From assembly GCA_020717935.1 (NCBI GenBank), contig DYDK01000085.1, positions 1 through 7,346 on the forward strand: a stretch of 7,346 nucleotides of DNA, read 5' to 3'. The position numbers and the translations under genes were made by a program. Of the stretch, positions 5,873-7,346 are shown in pieces. The stretch comes from Desulfocapsa sp. GTDB lineage: Bacteria > Desulfobacterota > Desulfobulbia > Desulfobulbales > Desulfocapsaceae. Under the pieces are notes generated by a model. It worked only from the letters and a program-made list of their open reading frames with translations. It was not told the DNA's origin and ran no database searches. Position 1 is the stretch's first letter. Each line of letters begins with the position of its first letter.

Positions 5873-6538
5873 ATGACAAGTGTTGTACAGATTACAGTAA
5901 GCATTTTTTGTTTTGTGTTACTGATATGCGATATAGGTTTTACCGCGACAAATCGAGACACTGAGGCTTTATTGGGTACACCACATAAACCACTGAAGAA
6001 AGAGGTGATTCCTTCAGATGACCAGGCTTTACAATCTGAAAAATTGGACGCGACTCATGACTCATTGAAAAAACAGCATATTTCAAATGGTCAGGCGCCA
6101 CGATCAGAAAATGAACAAAAAACATCGGCAAAAAGCGCTCCTGACAAAAACAAACAAACTGACACTATGCAACAAAACATCGAAAATGGTGTTCAAGTCA
6201 AACTTCAGGATTGCCATTATAGCCCGAACTCACAATCTGTCACCTGCACTTTTCAACTGACAAGCCCGTCAGAGGCCTTTAAGCTCGCCCTGTATTGTTA
6301 TTCCGGGATACAAGCAGTAGATGCAAATAACAAAATATTACAATGCAATGAGATACAAATGGGCCAGAATCGTTCATGGGAATATGTTGTAGCCACACTC
6401 GATAAAGGAGCGCAAATCAAGGCTGAAGTCAATCTCCAGGCCGCTAGTCCCATCACATCAATCTCAAAGATGCAAATGGTTATATCGGCTAATGGAAAAA
6501 GGCAAACAGTCCAACTGACTAATATTGCTGTTCATTAG
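5873..6538 (+). CDS. Exported protein with four-cysteine beta-rich domain, unknown function
   Basis: I do not recognise this 221-residue protein. Residues 1-25 form a signal peptide (hydrophobic VVQITVSIFCFVLLI, likely cut after GFTA), so it should reach the periplasm or beyond. Residues 26-105 are a polar Lys/Gln/Ser/Asp linker with an imperfect internal duplication (LKKEVIPSDDQALQSE and LKKQHISNGQAPRSE). Residues 106-221 alternate hydrophobic and polar positions like a beta sandwich. They carry four cysteines (C114, C125, C142, C158) that could form two disulfides. GGAG at 5862-5865, 7 nt before the ATG, fixes the start. A terminator upstream and a 37-50 bp gap to the next exported-protein gene suggest a two-gene operon. 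A binding or structural role outside the cytoplasm is plausible but not shown. Confidence 0.8.
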   Translation: MTSVVQITVSIFCFVLLICDIGFTATNRDTEALLGTPHKPLKKEVIPSDDQALQSEKLDATHDSLKKQHISNGQAPRSENEQKTSAKSAPDKNKQTDTMQQNIENGVQVKLQDCHYSPNSQSVTCTFQLTSPSEAFKLALYCYSGIQAVDANNKILQCNEIQMGQNRSWEYVVATLDKGAQIKAEVNLQAASPITSISKMQMVISANGKRQTVQLTNIAVH

Positions 6539-6575
6539 TGACTTACAGAAAAGAATAACCTGTTAAAAGAATTAA

Positions 6576-7346
6576 ATGAGGTTAAATGTGGACCAGAAGC
6601 AATGTGTTGAGACATGGAATTATTCGGGTAAAAAAATACTGGGTGTTACCACCCTACTCCTCATATTAAGCACTCCTTGTCAGGCGCAGAATTCTCATGA
6701 CCTTGAGCTTGGCGCCAATATTGGTGGAGCTGGTGTTGCCAAGGCTCGCCAGCAGGAAGAAGAAGGACAGCCTATTATTCTTCCCCAAAGGAAATCTCAG
6801 ACAGATTCCGGCAATAATGCAACCGCCGGAATCAAGACGGTTGAAGTCAAGAAGTTAAAAGTGACAGCTGACAATGAGGTGGGAGGTGGAATCGAGGCCA
6901 AAGATGGCGGACAGGTATCCGTTGGTGATACAGGTCTTACTCAAGTGAAGGCTGAATCTGTTACCATTGACACAAAAAACAAGATTAAAGGCACTATAGA
7001 GGTCGGTCAGGGAGACATGTTTAAACTCGGTACTGTCAATCTTGAAAACCATCAAGGGCAGAGTGTAAAGGTGTCTTCTGATAACACATTGACGGGTAAT
7101 GTAAAGACCAAACAGGGAAGCACTGTTTCGCTTGGTAATACAAATGTTGGGGGAGTGACTGAGCAGGCTGAATATATGCGGAATCGGGGCTCACTTACTG
7201 ATTCGGCTCGTCCGAATGGTTTGATTCCCGTTCAAAGTAACACATTGGATGCGACCAGAGAAAATAGTTCAGATATATCGAAGAATCCTGCCCTCCCTAC
7301 TGACCCAAATAATCCATCTATAGAGGTTCCGTCATTTGATAATAAG
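6576..7346 (+). CDS. Exported repeat protein, beta-solenoid-like, 3' end missing
   Basis: An open frame of at least 257 codons continues past the right edge without a stop. Residues 18-37 contain a signal peptide (Lys-Lys, then ILGVTTLLLIL, predicted cut after PCQA). Residues 38-90 are polar with a Glu/Gln cluster. Residues 91-193 hold three imperfect repeats of 33-35 residues rich in Val, Gly, Asn and Lys. The tail (194-257) is Asn/Pro/Ser-rich and of low complexity. The repeat pattern suggests stacked beta coils, as in surface or extracellular fibrous proteins; that is inference. Two starts are possible. ATG 6576 has only a weak upstream AAAAGA, while GTG 6588 has GAGG at 6578-6581 with good 6-nt spacing and gives a protein 4 residues shorter. 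The gene follows the four-cysteine protein by under 50 bp with no terminator, so the two are probably co-transcribed. Family unknown. Confidence 0.75.
   Translation, partial: MRLNVDQKQCVETWNYSGKKILGVTTLLLILSTPCQAQNSHDLELGANIGGAGVAKARQQEEEGQPIILPQRKSQTDSGNNATAGIKTVEVKKLKVTADNEVGGGIEAKDGGQVSVGDTGLTQVKAESVTIDTKNKIKGTIEVGQGDMFKLGTVNLENHQGQSVKVSSDNTLTGNVKTKQGSTVSLGNTNVGGVTEQAEYMRNRGSLTDSARPNGLIPVQSNTLDATRENSSDISKNPALPTDPNNPSIEVPSFDNK
6846..7154 (+). repeat. Three about 35-residue protein repeats
   Basis: Within the partial gene, residues 91-123, 124-158 and 159-193 align as repeats. Each has a Val/Ser-Val opening strand, then an Asn or charged turn, then G-x-I/V or G-N-V, a second Gly turn, and a closing V/F-x-V/L-G-x-T/V segment (SVGDTGL, KLGTVNL, SLGNTNV). 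They are diverged at the DNA level, which points to old duplications rather than recent slippage. Confidence 0.6.

Noticed and set aside
6855..7055. 66-codon minus-strand frame opposite the repeat gene
   Set aside because: It is opposite the solenoid repeats of the open frame and has no supporting signals.

Overview
The window reads as chromosomal DNA of a Gram-negative bacterium. A sulfate-reducing or sulfur-cycling deltaproteobacterium of the Desulfobulbales type is my best guess. That rests on the AT-leaning base composition, the presence of a selenocysteine system, and a TPR/GGDEF-like gene stacked behind selA. No rRNA or other taxonomic marker is in view, so the placement is an inference.

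Left edge (1-310): no protein gene. On the minus strand there are two near-consensus sigma-70 promoters, each with TTGACA and a 17-bp spacer. They lie 125 bp apart and both fire leftward out of the window. Their geometry, the GC-rich discriminator of the upstream one, a boxA-like string and a GC-rich hairpin before the edge resemble the P1/P2 leader of a ribosomal RNA operon. The 16S gene itself would lie outside the window. A weaker rightward promoter for selA is in the same interval.

Central block (380-5571, all plus strand): selA (selenocysteine synthase) is followed almost without a gap by a large protein with two eroded GGDEF-like folds and a C-terminal TPR array. A LOG-family nucleotide phosphoribohydrolase-like protein comes 21 bp later, and a complete PP2C-type Ser/Thr phosphatase 49 bp after that. 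The spacing suggests one transcription unit, closed by a good intrinsic terminator at 5643-5669. selB, selC, selD and a partner Ser/Thr kinase are not in the window.

Right block (5670-7346): a leader with a possible ribosome-binding-site-masking fold precedes two genes for exported proteins that I do not recognise. The first has a signal peptide, a polar linker and a four-cysteine beta-rich domain. The second has a signal peptide and three about 35-residue Gly/Val/Asn repeats that look like beta-solenoid coils, and it runs off the right edge still open. These two are the least explained part of the window and the best candidate for something undescribed, perhaps a cell-surface or extracellular structure, though no function can be assigned from sequence alone.
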